Positions 14,877-21,981 of a stretch of 26,821 nucleotides of DNA are shown one piece after another. The notes under the pieces are model-generated. The model searched no databases. It saw nothing but the letters and a program-made list of their open reading frames with translations, and had not been told where the DNA came from. Each line of letters opens with the position of its first letter. Positions within the stretch are counted from its first letter, which is position 1. The position numbers and the translations under genes are program-made. Source of the stretch: a virus; the IMG/VR virus record IMGVR_UViG_3300031658_000094, positions 1-26,821 of that record; one strand, given 5' to 3'.

Positions 14877-15130
14877 CTTATTACATCTTTAGCCTCATAT
14901 CCTTTTACTCTCTCTAGCCTTTTTATCTCCATGTTAAGATGGGCTATAGCCTTAGTATAATCATCTATCTGCTTATCTATATCACTCATGGCCTTACTCT
15001 TTTTGCGGCCTGCTCTTAGGATATAACTGCATACGCTCCCTATATTATATGATAATCCAAAATCCTCTATAATATGAGATGCCTGGTACTTAAATATGCT
15101 ACCTATATAGTAGCTTGGCGTTTTACTCAT
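14873..15130 (-). CDS. DUF3310-family protein
   Basis: The 85-aa product matches the short phage DUF3310 (SaV-like) pattern. It has an N-terminal YIGSIFKYQASHIIEDFGLSYNIGSVCSYILRAGRK segment (8-43, read in pieces), where 'ED-x-x-L-x-x-x-x-G-x-x-x-x-Y-I-L-R-A-G-R-K' is the recognisable core. A helix, DKQIDDYTKAIAHLNMEIKRLER, follows. Such proteins are common in phage replication regions; some are annotated as nucleotide kinases without proof. ATGA overlaps join it to both neighbours. Confidence 0.78.
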   Translation of the reverse strand: MSKTPSYYIGSIFKYQASHIIEDFGLSYNIGSVCSYILRAGRKKSKAMSDIDKQIDDYTKAIAHLNMEIKRLERVKGYEAKDVIR

Positions 15131-15294
15131 ATCTTATTATCTAATTTTAAATACTCCTCCTTAATAATTTTTTCCATAATCCTCCTCCTTAATTTATTAT
15201 TATTTAGGGCTGCTCTTTTACCTTTATTATATACTACTACCATTGTGCATATAAGGGCTATCCATAATATGCATCCTATCACTGTTAATATCAT
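15127..15294 (-). CDS. Small membrane protein (55 aa)
   Basis: The ATG at 15294 overlaps the preceding TGA, and its own TGA overlaps the DUF3310 ATG. Residues 1-22 form one membrane helix (MILTVIGCILWIALICTMVV) followed by a basic stretch (NKGKRAALNNNKLRRR) and a charged end. It is likely an inner-membrane protein with a cytoplasmic C-terminus. The function is unknown; an early host-takeover role would be guesswork. Confidence 0.68.
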   Translation of the reverse strand: MILTVIGCILWIALICTMVVVYNKGKRAALNNNKLRRRIMEKIIKEEYLKLDNKI

Positions 15295-15494
15295 CTATTT
15301 TTATATTTAGTTAATTTATCTATTATCTCATCATCATTATATACTTTCCTAGCTCCTTTATACTCCTCTGGATTATATAGGCTTTTAACCTCAGTAATCT
15401 CATCCTTAGAGTTAAAATATAGTATCCATCCTCTTTTAATACCATAGTAATCCATAGCGCCCTTAGTTTTTATTATTAATTGTAGAGTAGTCAT
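15291..15494 (-). CDS. Small hypothetical protein (67 aa)
   Basis: The start overlaps the previous stop as TAATG. The product is a soluble mixed protein with DYYGIKRGWILYFNSKDEITEV near residues 15-36 and a Lys-rich end. No recognisable family. It is part of the coupled early chain. Confidence 0.65.
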   Translation of the reverse strand: MTTLQLIIKTKGAMDYYGIKRGWILYFNSKDEITEVKSLYNPEEYKGARKVYNDDEIIDKLTKYKNR

Positions 15495-15709
15495 TATGGA
15501 TAGTACTCTTTATATAGGCCCTCAGTACCGTAAAATACCTTACCTAGGCAGGATGAGCAGCTAGAGGTAACACTAAAATTAGTGCCTGCTACTTTATTCC
15601 AAAAATTTACCGCTCTACTTTTATCATCTTGGTTATTAGCCTCTCCATTTTTTATTAATAGCCAGATAATACCTAACTCTTTTATCTCATCTTTATTTAG
15701 CTCTCTCAT
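15494..15709 (-). CDS. Small hypothetical protein (71 aa) with a Cys pair
   Basis: Two starts are possible: ATG at 15718, or ATG at 15709, which forms the ATGA overlap usual in this block; the latter is chosen. A helical N-terminus (MRELNKDEIKELGIIWLLIK) is followed by FWNKVAGTNFSVTSSCSSCLGKVF, with one CxxC. The shape recalls small proteins beside Cys-rich early proteins in Bacteroidota phages, but no function is known. Confidence 0.62.
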   Translation of the reverse strand: MRELNKDEIKELGIIWLLIKNGEANNQDDKSRAVNFWNKVAGTNFSVTSSCSSCLGKVFYGTEGLYKEYYP

Positions 15710-15942
15710 TTTTTCCATTTATTTTTAGGGCATATCTCTGTAGTCCAGGATGCTTTTACCTCTACTGGGCAGCCACAAACCTTACACTCATCTTTATCAG
15801 CATCATAATACCTACATGATAAGCATGTTAATACTCTACTATCATATAACTCCTTACTACTCTTAATAAATCCTCCTGCAGCAAACTTAGCAGCGGCTAG
15901 AGTAAAGTTACTCAGTAGCTTTAATTTCTTTGGTTTTGTCAT
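15706..15942 (-). CDS. Small zinc-ribbon-like protein (78 aa)
   Basis: After a basic N-terminal helix (NFTLAAAKFAAGGFIKSS), residues 40-72 hold five or six Cys: CLSCRYYDADKDECKVCGCP, then ICPKNKW. The spacing (CxxC, then CxxCxC, then a final C) suggests a zinc ribbon. Its start overlaps the sigma-like gene by 35 bases in another frame. A role in DNA binding or as a transcription accessory factor is possible; nothing in the sequence decides it. Confidence 0.68.
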   Translation of the reverse strand: MTKPKKLKLLSNFTLAAAKFAAGGFIKSSKELYDSRVLTCLSCRYYDADKDECKVCGCPVEVKASWTTEICPKNKWKK

Positions 15943-16471
15943 CTATGTTATCCTTAATATAATTTCTTACCTTTTTTAGTGTATTAAATATACTAGTACG
16001 ACTAATACCAGTTTTTGCAGCCAGGCTATCTAAAGTATAGCTATCTCTATAATAGGTTAAAAATAATTCTCTATCATACCAGTATAAATTACTTAATAAG
16101 TCATCTATACCATCTAATCTAATATGCGTACCACTCCTACTATCATCTCCTGGCTTATTTTGGTAGTTATCTGGAGAGTATGTTAAATCACTGGTATTAC
16201 TATCAAAGAGCTCATAATACTTATTATACTTATAATAATAGCGGCTAGTTTTACTCTTAATATTTAGGCTTATCATCCTTATTATATACCATAATAAACC
16301 ATCTTTATTATATATATCCTGGAGCGTTTCCTTTGGCATCTTTAGGCAGGCCTCCATTACCATCTGTACTACATCACTAGCCTTATCCTCATCCTGGCAT
16401 ATATTAAGAGCCACCTCCTTATACTTATTATATCCAGATGCTAAAGCATCATATACATCTATTTTACTCAT
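15908..16471 (-). CDS. Sigma-70-like RNA polymerase sigma factor
   Basis: In the 187-aa product, residues about 10-75 resemble region 2 (QDEDKASDVVQMVMEACLKMP then LLWYIIRMISLNIKSK). Residues about 134-172 form a region-4-like helix-turn-helix (ELFLTYYRDSYTLDSLAAKTGISRTSIFNTLKKVRNYI, read in pieces). Between them lies an acidic Asn/Ser-rich linker. The length fits ECF-type sigma factors and the sigma-like proteins of Bacteroidota phages. It may redirect host RNA polymerase to late genes, and the repeated late AT-rich motif is a candidate target; that link is inference. The start overlaps the upstream stop (ATGAGTAA). Confidence 0.72.
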   Translation of the reverse strand: MSKIDVYDALASGYNKYKEVALNICQDEDKASDVVQMVMEACLKMPKETLQDIYNKDGLLWYIIRMISLNIKSKTSRYYYKYNKYYELFDSNTSDLTYSPDNYQNKPGDDSRSGTHIRLDGIDDLLSNLYWYDRELFLTYYRDSYTLDSLAAKTGISRTSIFNTLKKVRNYIKDNIDDKTKEIKATE

Positions 16472-16853
16472 CTATGGGCTCTATTTCGTTTAAAGCGGTT
16501 AAGCATCTACTAGCAGACTGCAGTACATCAGAGTAATATATATTACATGTTAATACATCTCCACTCTCTTTTAATCCAGATATAAAACCAGCTATAGCAT
16601 AGGTTAAGTTAGTAGGTATAATCCTTATCCATTCATAAAAATACTCCTCCTTATCCTCACTAAAGGAGCTAGAGTAATCAGTAACTACATCTATTACCTC
16701 AGATAGTAGCCTAAATGCCTCTTTAGATGGCCTTAGAGCCCTTAAAGCAGCATCTAGCTCATAATAGTAGGTTAGCATTATAACCTCATGCTCAGCGCTT
16801 ATATACAAGCTATCTCTCTCTGCTTTTAAAAGGTAAGTAAGTTTATTACTCAT
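16464..16853 (-). CDS. Hypothetical early protein (129 aa)
   Basis: The product is helical and acidic, with EHEVIMLTYYYELDAALRAL (about 21-40), ITP-like short hydrophobic runs, NLTYAIAGFISGLKESGD and a final acidic EIEPIDE. No Cys cluster, HTH or membrane segment stands out. It sits between the SSB-like and sigma-like genes, overlapping the latter by 8 bases, so it probably works in replication or the transcription switch. The family is not recognised. Confidence 0.65.
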   Translation of the reverse strand: MSNKLTYLLKAERDSLYISAEHEVIMLTYYYELDAALRALRPSKEAFRLLSEVIDVVTDYSSSFSEDKEEYFYEWIRIIPTNLTYAIAGFISGLKESGDVLTCNIYYSDVLQSASRCLTALNEIEPIDE

Positions 16854-16856
16854 TTA

Positions 16857-17099
16857 TTAAAATGGTAAATCATCCTTATCATCTTTAGGTACATTATCAG
16901 TATCTGGCTTTACATAAACATCAGATAAGGCAGCGCTAAAAAATTTACCATTATTACCCTCCTTAATCCAGAGAGCTATTTGCTGCTCTGTACCATCTTT
17001 TAATAGTATTTTACCTTTATAATCTGGCTGGTTTTCTGCAGTCTTATAGTCATTTTTAAATATACTACCAAATCCTGGTTTTTGTTTAAAATCACTCAT
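16857..17099 (-). CDS. SSB-like protein, DUF736-like, with acidic tail
   Basis: A start at 17099 gives 80 residues. It is preferred over ATG 17201, whose extra 34 residues are low-complexity and would contain a promoter-like TATATTTG. The core (FGSIFKNDYKTAENQPDYKGKILL, IALWIKEGNNGKFFSAALSDVYV) resembles small OB-fold DUF736-type proteins. The C-terminus DDKDDLPF matches the acidic tip of bacterial SSB (DDxPF) that recruits replication and repair partners. Placement beside RusA and the helicase fits single-strand DNA binding during replication. Confidence 0.6.
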   Translation of the reverse strand: MSDFKQKPGFGSIFKNDYKTAENQPDYKGKILLKDGTEQQIALWIKEGNNGKFFSAALSDVYVKPDTDNVPKDDKDDLPF

Positions 17100-17130
17100 C
17101 TTAATTATCTTTAAATTATTATTATTGGTA

Positions 17131-17138
17131 CAAATATA
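17131..17138 (-). promoter_or_regulatory. Possible promoter -7 element before the SSB-like gene
   Basis: The minus strand reads TATATTTG, an exact TAnnTTTG match, 31 bases before the chosen ATG. No -33 TTG was seen at the usual distance. It would supply extra SSB-like transcript. Confidence 0.4.
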
Positions 17139-17193
17139 TGTTTTTTTTATACATATTAAATCTAACTTATCAATTAATACTAACAGATTATTA

Positions 17194-17562
17194 TTACTCA
17201 TCTGTTAATACTACTATACTAGGTATATTACTCCAGTACTTCTCTGCAGTAAGGCTAAATACATGGCTATCCTCTGGTAATAGAGCATCCATAAAAGCCT
17301 TAGCTAAATTATCTATATCTGGCCTCTGCTTATGAGGTTTACCTAGCATTAAATCCTTTTTTTTCTTACTCCAGCTATGCGGCATAGATATATAAAAGAT
17401 TAAACTAATTTTATCTCCTGGTATATACTCTAGTTTTTTAGCCTGCCTATTTAACTCATTACTAAAAGCCCAGTATTTAAGTACTATAGGCCTTTTTTTC
17501 CAGGCATCCGCTCTAGTCATCCTAGGCTTAGGGCATGGTTTTATATTAAAATCTATTCTCAT
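17194..17562 (-). CDS. rusA: RusA-family Holliday junction resolvase
   Basis: ATG at 17562 (122 aa) is preferred to an upstream ATG that would overlap the helicase gene by 47 bases. Residues 4-15 (DFNIKPCPKPRM) and 80-94 (RPDIDNLAKAFMDAL) are the RusA signature, with Asp82, Asp84 and Asn85 in the metal-binding loop. An acidic LLPEDSHVFSL and EKYW stretch follows, as in the family. It would cut branched DNA made by recombination-linked replication before packaging. It is one base from the helicase stop. Confidence 0.9.
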   Translation of the reverse strand: MRIDFNIKPCPKPRMTRADAWKKRPIVLKYWAFSNELNRQAKKLEYIPGDKISLIFYISMPHSWSKKKKDLMLGKPHKQRPDIDNLAKAFMDALLPEDSHVFSLTAEKYWSNIPSIVVLTDE

Positions 17563-17563
17563 A

Positions 17564-18862
17564 TTAAAAAGGAGTAAATCCATTATTTTTAAAGTTACTA
17601 GTAGCTCCATAAAAATCCAGAGTAGCAGTACCTAAACTGCCTGCCCTATTTTTAGCTACTATAATCTCTGTAGTTATATCATTATTTTTAGAGTAGTATC
17701 CATCTCTGTAGATAAATAGCACTTTATTAGCATCCTGCTCTATAGCACCACTCTCTCTTAAATCCGATAGCATAGGCCTTTTATTACCTCTACTCTCTAC
17801 TGCCCTGGATAACTGAGATAGGCAGATTATAGGTATATTTAACTCCTTAGCTAGGGCCTTTAAATTCCTGGATATAAAAGATATTTGCTGCTCTCTATTT
17901 TGCTGCTTATTAGTTTTATCTCCTCCAGATAATAACTGTAGATAATCTATTATAATCATATCCAGCGGCTGCTTATGGTTTAGCTTTTTAGCTATAGACT
18001 TAATACCAAAGAGCTCAGAGGTTTCTGCATCTACATTAAGTAGCCCAGAGTTAATAATATCAGAGGTATCAGAGTAAACTCCTTTATACTCCTCCTCTGT
18101 TAATTTACCTCTATGTATCCTATCTCCATTAATCCCAGATAAATTAGATACTAATTTTAATCCTAACTCAGTAGCAGTCATCTCTACAGAGTACATTAGT
18201 ACCCTCTTATCCTGCTTAACTGCCTCCAGCATAAAATTAAGAGCTAAAGTAGTTTTACCCATTCCAGGCCTAGCAGCTACTATTATTAACTCTCCTTTAC
18301 CAAATCCATTAGTAAGCCTATCTAAATCACTAAAGCCAGTAGATATACCAGTACATCCTCCAGTATTAGTACTAGCCTCCTCTATAGCTTTAAAGGTATC
18401 TTTAAATAATGTAGTAGTATTTACTATAGTTTCTTTAGGTGCAGCACCTACCTTATCCAGATAACTACTTACCTCTGCAGTTAAATCAAAAATATCAGTA
18501 TCTAAATTAGCTGCTCTCTGCATTTTATTAATACCAGCCAGCATATCTCTCCTCATCTCTAGCTCCTTTAGTACTCTGCAGTAATCATCTAGTACTACCT
18601 CATCTGCAAACTCTCCAGCAATATCTGAGATATATATTAAATCTACTTTACCTTTTAGCTCTGCAGCTACTAGGCTCATATCTGGTATCTTACTGGCGTT
18701 ATATAAACCTATGCAGGTAGTATATATTAATCTATTCTCATGCTTATAAAAGCTACTAGGCTGCAGTACTCCAGCTATAGTATGGATAGCATCTGCAGTA
18801 TTCATTAGAGCAGATAGTACTTTAGCCTCTATATTCTCATCATTTGGTATTACTATACTCAT
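17564..18862 (-). CDS. dnaB: DnaB-type replicative helicase
   Basis: The 432-aa product has an N-terminal helical domain (1-110, VLSALMNTADAIHTIAGVLQPSSFY) and a linker, then the RecA-like motor. Motor motifs are ARPGMGKTT (197-205, Walker A), SVEM (225-228, catalytic Glu), MIIIDYLQLL (302-311, Walker B) and SQLSR (349-353). SDLRESGAIEQDAN (366-379) and NRAGSLGTATLDF complete the set. The length is near that of bacterial DnaB. It unwinds the phage fork, loaded presumably by the upstream winged-helix and DnaA-like proteins. ATGA overlaps the upstream gene. Confidence 0.94.
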   Translation of the reverse strand: MSIVIPNDENIEAKVLSALMNTADAIHTIAGVLQPSSFYKHENRLIYTTCIGLYNASKIPDMSLVAAELKGKVDLIYISDIAGEFADEVVLDDYCRVLKELEMRRDMLAGINKMQRAANLDTDIFDLTAEVSSYLDKVGAAPKETIVNTTTLFKDTFKAIEEASTNTGGCTGISTGFSDLDRLTNGFGKGELIIVAARPGMGKTTLALNFMLEAVKQDKRVLMYSVEMTATELGLKLVSNLSGINGDRIHRGKLTEEEYKGVYSDTSDIINSGLLNVDAETSELFGIKSIAKKLNHKQPLDMIIIDYLQLLSGGDKTNKQQNREQQISFISRNLKALAKELNIPIICLSQLSRAVESRGNKRPMLSDLRESGAIEQDANKVLFIYRDGYYSKNNDITTEIIVAKNRAGSLGTATLDFYGATSNFKNNGFTPF

Positions 18863-19287
18863 ATCAATTTATTAATTTTATTTAAGGGCTTATAAAGGCC
18901 TTTAGTTATATCATTCTTGTTATATGCTACTTTTACTGGTTTAGCTATGCACTTAATTTTATCCTCCTGGTATTTATTCCAGCTAACTACCTCTATATAA
19001 GTACCATAGGGCGTACTTTTAGTAGTTATCATGCGTGCACTTATTAGCTTTTTTAGTATGCACCTTATCCTACTAACTTTTATACCAGTACTATCCGATA
19101 AACTATATAGAGATACTAGGCACTCTCCTGCTTTTACTGAGCATAGCCTACCAGAAAACTGCCAGCTATTCTCTTTATGGTTTACTCTGCTTAATAACTC
19201 TATCCAGAGATGCATAGTATAACTATCCTTATATAGCTTAGTATCTCTTAACTTCCTATGTAGCTTTATAAAGCCCTTAGCCCTCAT
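18859..19287 (-). CDS. Winged-helix primosomal / replication initiation protein
   Basis: In the 142-aa product, the N-terminal 105 residues follow the phage replisome-organiser/DnaD N-domain pattern. It begins GFIKLHRKLRDTKLY, then LWIELLSRVNHKEN, a wing strand CSVKAGECLVSLYSLSDSTGI, recognition helix SRIRCILKKLISARMITTK and final strands YGTYIEVVSWNKYQ. A basic tail follows. No DnaD C-domain is present, so loading may be shared with the DnaA-like neighbour. A 23-bp piece of its 3' end (18907-18929) is repeated in the late region. The start overlaps the DnaA-like gene by 11 bases. Confidence 0.75.
   Translation of the reverse strand: MRAKGFIKLHRKLRDTKLYKDSYTMHLWIELLSRVNHKENSWQFSGRLCSVKAGECLVSLYSLSDSTGIKVSRIRCILKKLISARMITTKSTPYGTYIEVVSWNKYQEDKIKCIAKPVKVAYNKNDITKGLYKPLNKINKLI
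18907..18929. repeat. 23-bp exact dispersed repeat, coding copy
   Basis: This is the partner of 10996-11018. Here it encodes AYNKNDI near the C-terminus of the winged-helix protein. Confidence 0.85.
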
Positions 19288-19804
19288 AACTCCAGCTATT
19301 TATATGCTCTACACTAAAGGAGTAATTAAACTGCTTAAAAGCGCTCTTTAATAGTGTTATAGTAGCCTCTAGCTCTCTGGTATATATAAACTCCTCTACT
19401 TTACCTATCTTAAAGCCTACCATAAATGGGCTATCCTTATCAGATACTATATTATTTTTTATAAATATATCCTGCATATCCTCAGAGGTTAAAGCTATAG
19501 TATCAGCACCTAAATAAGCTACTTTTAGCTTATCATATAGCTCAGTATAATCCTCCCAGTAATCATAATACTCCTTATGCTTACTCTCATAGTAGTAAAA
19601 GCTAGTCCTATCTCTAGTTATATGCTTACCTAGCTCATCATAGGTATAATTTAAATCTATCATTAAAAAATTAGAGGCTACCATCCTGCCTAGTACTAGC
19701 TTTTTAACTCTACTGCCTCCTATTATACTCTCAGAGGGTACATCTAGTAATACTGCAGTTAAATTAGTTACATCCTGCATTACTTTTATAGTATTTTTAG
19801 TCAT
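19277..19804 (-). CDS. DnaA domain IV-like DNA-binding protein
   Basis: In the 175-aa product, residues 31-78 resemble the DnaA C-terminal origin-binding helix-turn-helix. SRVKKLVLGRMVASNFLMIDLNYTYDELGKHI is followed by TRDRTSFYYYESKHKEY, close to the DnaA signature 'RDHTTV...' but with Arg66 in place of the usual His. There is no AAA+ domain. An acidic, Tyr-rich helix follows (76-96), and the C-terminal 70 residues are unassigned. Placed between ERF and the winged-helix primosomal gene, it may mark the phage origin or recruit the helicase. A TAATG overlap joins it to ERF. Confidence 0.65.
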   Translation of the reverse strand: MTKNTIKVMQDVTNLTAVLLDVPSESIIGGSRVKKLVLGRMVASNFLMIDLNYTYDELGKHITRDRTSFYYYESKHKEYYDYWEDYTELYDKLKVAYLGADTIALTSEDMQDIFIKNNIVSDKDSPFMVGFKIGKVEEFIYTRELEATITLLKSAFKQFNYSFSVEHINSWSYEG

Positions 19805-20373
19805 TATTGTTTAATTTGTAAATTAATCATCCTAGTTAGTGTATCCTCCTGCTTTTTACTCATGCTATAATTAACCATTTTAGAGGTTACTGCAGCACTC
19901 TTACCAGTGTTTATATATTCTAGCATAGCATTATAAATATCAGTACTCATTTTAGGCTTTATTTTAGCTGCAGGCTCATTAACCGCCTGAGTATCAGCAT
20001 CTTTACTATCATCTAACAAAAATAAATTTCCGAGAGCGTATTTTTTTGCATAACTGCTAGAGCTACCAAAACTCTGAGCTATATCCATCCCTTTACGCTC
20101 TGGATTAATACCAGCCTGGGCCTCTACAAATATAGATTTTTCTCCATCCGATATACTAACTTTAGAGGTTAGCACTAAATACCCTCCTATCTCCTGGGTA
20201 GTTTCTGTAATAGTAAGGTAGCAGCTATATTTTTTTAATAAAGGCTTTAAAGCCTCTAAAATTCCCTCTGCACTCCTATAATTATATTTTCCAAAGCTAT
20301 TATACTCATTTTTTGGCGCTTTTAGCTCATTCTGAATATTTACTAGATAATCCATTTTAGTTAATTTTGTCAT
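19804..20373 (-). CDS. erf: ERF-family single-strand annealing protein
   Basis: The 189-aa product has the ERF signature segments. These are NSFGKYNYRSAEGILEALKPLLKKY (25-49), YLVLTSKVSISDGEKSI (65-81), VEAQAGINPERKGMDIAQSFGSSSSYAKKYALGNLFLLDD (83-122, read in pieces) and a Lys-rich variable C-terminus (from about 138). ERF proteins form rings that anneal homologous strands; this fits recombination-coupled replication with RusA and the SSB-like protein. The short leader is A/T-only. Confidence 0.93.
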   Translation of the reverse strand: MTKLTKMDYLVNIQNELKAPKNEYNSFGKYNYRSAEGILEALKPLLKKYSCYLTITETTQEIGGYLVLTSKVSISDGEKSIFVEAQAGINPERKGMDIAQSFGSSSSYAKKYALGNLFLLDDSKDADTQAVNEPAAKIKPKMSTDIYNAMLEYINTGKSAAVTSKMVNYSMSKKQEDTLTRMINLQIKQ

Positions 20374-20378
20374 TTTAT

Positions 20379-20789
20379 TTATTTATTTAATTTAATACTA
20401 ATTATTTCTTTACCTCCTTTATAGATAGGAGCGGCTAATAGCTCTCCAGTATCTAAATTTATTACATCTACTTTTAGGGCCGCCTTATGCTTATCCTTTA
20501 AGGCTTTTAGCTCTAACTCCATAGATACTACCTCTACTATATTAGAGTAATCATATCTACCAGCACTACTCTTATTAGTAATCTCAGCATCTCCATAGGT
20601 AAAGGTTTTACCATGTTTAGCGGCCTCATCTATCACTGCATCCGATATACTGGCTTTAGCTAGCTTTACTATCTCCTCTAGCTTTTTAAGGCTTACAATA
20701 GCCTCTAAAGGGTTTATAGTACCATCTAATACTGAGCTAGTAATATTAGCTACTACCTCATTAACTTTAACTGTTTTTAGTAATTCCAT
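20379..20789 (-). CDS. Hypothetical early protein (136 aa) upstream of ERF
   Basis: The protein has helices about 12-58 (ANITSSVLDGTINPLEAIVSLKKLEEIVKLAKASI in pieces), a GKTFTYGDAEITNKSSAGRYDYS turn (60-82), and a helix ELKALKDKHKAALKVD. It ends with beta strands (LDTGELLAAPIYKGGKEIISIKL). Proteins of this form commonly sit directly before ERF or RecT in phages and may be nuclease-like or accessory. No catalytic residues are evident, so the function is left open. Confidence 0.7.
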   Translation of the reverse strand: MELLKTVKVNEVVANITSSVLDGTINPLEAIVSLKKLEEIVKLAKASISDAVIDEAAKHGKTFTYGDAEITNKSSAGRYDYSNIVEVVSMELELKALKDKHKAALKVDVINLDTGELLAAPIYKGGKEIISIKLNK

Positions 20790-20794
20790 TTTAT

Positions 20795-21043
20795 TTATTT
20801 TAAAGGGTTAAAAAGTTCTGAATTTAAAGGGTTAAAAAGTTCTGAATTTAAAGAATGTATATCTACCGTATCATTAGTTAAGTAATGGGCTAAACTCATG
20901 GCATCCGATACTCTTACATCTCCATAAATAACCTCAGTACTAAGTACTAGTAATAAACTCTTATAAGTATAAGGATACTCATTTTTAACCTCCTCTAGCT
21001 TAGCTAGGTAAAAAGGCTTTAATCTATTTAGTAATATCCTCAT
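20795..21043 (-). CDS. Hypothetical early protein (82 aa) with a duplicated tail
   Basis: The ATG at 21043 overlaps the upstream TAA as TAATG and is preferred to an ATG at 21079 inside the previous gene. The body (RLKPFYLAKLEEVKNEYP then VRVSDAMSLAHYLTND) is helical. The C-terminus repeats the eight residues NSELFNPL twice because of a 24-bp tandem duplication. No known family is recognised. Confidence 0.66.
   Translation of the reverse strand: MRILLNRLKPFYLAKLEEVKNEYPYTYKSLLLVLSTEVIYGDVRVSDAMSLAHYLTNDTVDIHSLNSELFNPLNSELFNPLK
20799..20846. repeat. 24-bp tandem repeat, two copies
   Basis: Two adjacent exact 24-bp units (20799-20822 and 20823-20846) are followed by a 7-bp partial third. They are in frame and encode (NSELFNPL)x2 at the end of the 82-aa protein. 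Confidence 0.92.
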
Positions 21044-21288
21044 TATGCGTAAAACTCTAAAGAGCACTCTCTGCAGCAAAATACCTGGTTAATAACCTCA
21101 TTATTACAGTTACCGCATTTAGGCGCTGGCCTATTATCATCCATCTCCTCATACTGCTCTATAAAATAGCTCTCTATCTCTCTAAATATACCACTATCTG
21201 CATCTATCTTTATGCCTAGGGCCTCTGCTATCTTATCATATACCTTACTATCGTTAAGTATATTACTTACTCTCTCTATTCTACTCAT
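21043..21288 (-). CDS. Small protein (81 aa) with a C-terminal Cys cluster
   Basis: The N-terminal half is helical and acidic (KVYDKIAEALGIKID, YFIEQYEEMDD). The C-terminus has PKCGNCNNEVINQVFCCRECSLEFYA, with CxxC then CCxxC, a treble-clef-like zinc site. The start overlaps the small membrane gene as TAATG. It is probably a nucleic-acid- or protein-binding early factor; no family is recognised. Confidence 0.66.
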   Translation of the reverse strand: MSRIERVSNILNDSKVYDKIAEALGIKIDADSGIFREIESYFIEQYEEMDDNRPAPKCGNCNNEVINQVFCCRECSLEFYA

Positions 21289-21407
21289 TATCTTAAATTT
21301 AAAAAAAGTTCTACTAAGGTAATAGTACCTAATAGTATATATAGGATGCCATATAAAGCGGCAAATCCTAAAAGTATCTCCAGCATTTTGTAAATTAAAT
21401 TTTTCAT
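21288..21407 (-). CDS. Very small membrane protein (39 aa)
   Basis: ATG at 21407 follows an A/T leader, and the TAA overlaps the next ATG. The product is almost all one membrane helix (LEILLGFAALYGILYILLG) with a short hydrophobic amphipathic end. Coupling to the next gene supports it; its small size is the main doubt. Confidence 0.55.
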   Translation of the reverse strand: MKNLIYKMLEILLGFAALYGILYILLGTITLVELFLNLR

Positions 21408-21479
21408 ATCTTATTTATTAATTTGTAATAGACTAGGGCTACTCTCCTAGTTTCGGCTATTAAAGCCTCCTCAGTATTA

Positions 21480-21731
21480 CTATGCTACTTTAGGCTTATC
21501 AAAAGCATTTAATTTAGCTAAGGTATTTTTAAGATATTTTCTATCATCCTCATCTAAACATAAAAAATCCTCCTCAGTATATTCTAGCATGTATTTTACT
21601 ATAATTTCATAATTCCAGTAGCTTAAAGGCCTGGATATATAAAATCCTATATACTCTCCATTAGCTACTTTTAACTCTATGTACTGAGTTAGTATTTGCC
21701 TCCTTAAATCTGATTTGTTTAATTTTTTCAT
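21480..21731 (-). CDS. Hypothetical early protein (83 aa)
   Basis: The product has a basic helical N-terminus (KKLNKSDLRRQILTQYIEL), a Tyr/Trp-rich centre (GEYIGFYISRPLSYWNYEIIVKYML) and an acidic EEDFLCLDEDDRKYL. No motif points to a function. It is the second gene of the early operon. The 72 bases after it hold no convincing ORF. Confidence 0.65.
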   Translation of the reverse strand: MKKLNKSDLRRQILTQYIELKVANGEYIGFYISRPLSYWNYEIIVKYMLEYTEEDFLCLDEDDRKYLKNTLAKLNAFDKPKVA

Positions 21732-21752
21732 TTTAGTTATTTTTATTAATTA

Positions 21753-21977
21753 TTATGCTAAACAATCTCCAAAAGTATACCCTACTAAATCTCCATAGTT
21801 AGTAATAGTATCAAATTTAAGCCTTAATTTATCCATCTTAGCAGAATTGCATTTAGTTATATAAGATGCTTTAGAGCCATTATTTAAGTAGTTATGCGCT
21901 TTATCTAATATAGCCTCTATCTCATTAGATGTTTTAACTCCGTATTGGTTTGTGTAGTATTTTGTTGTTGTTTTCAT
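21753..21977 (-). CDS. Hypothetical first early protein (74 aa)
   Basis: The product opens MKTTTKYYTNQYGVKTSNEIEAILDKAHNYL, Asn/Tyr/Lys-rich, with SKASYITKCNSAKMDKLRLKF and ending GYTFGDCLA. It is the first gene after the 175-bp control region, where immediate-early phage products are expected. No family is recognised. Confidence 0.64.
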   Translation of the reverse strand: MKTTTKYYTNQYGVKTSNEIEAILDKAHNYLNNGSKASYITKCNSAKMDKLRLKFDTITNYGDLVGYTFGDCLA

Positions 21978-21981
21978 GCTG

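Noticed and set aside
17100-17201. Longer start (ATG 17201) for the SSB-like protein
   Set aside because: The extra 34 residues are low-complexity Asn/Ile/Lys and would include a TAnnTTTG promoter-like site; the family core begins at the later ATG. The TAATG overlap at 17201 keeps some doubt.
21044-21079. Upstream starts for the 82-aa (21079), RusA (17610) and 63-aa (14725) genes
   Set aside because: They would overlap preceding genes by 36-47 bases, while later ATGs give the tight overlaps usual here or start at the conserved domain.
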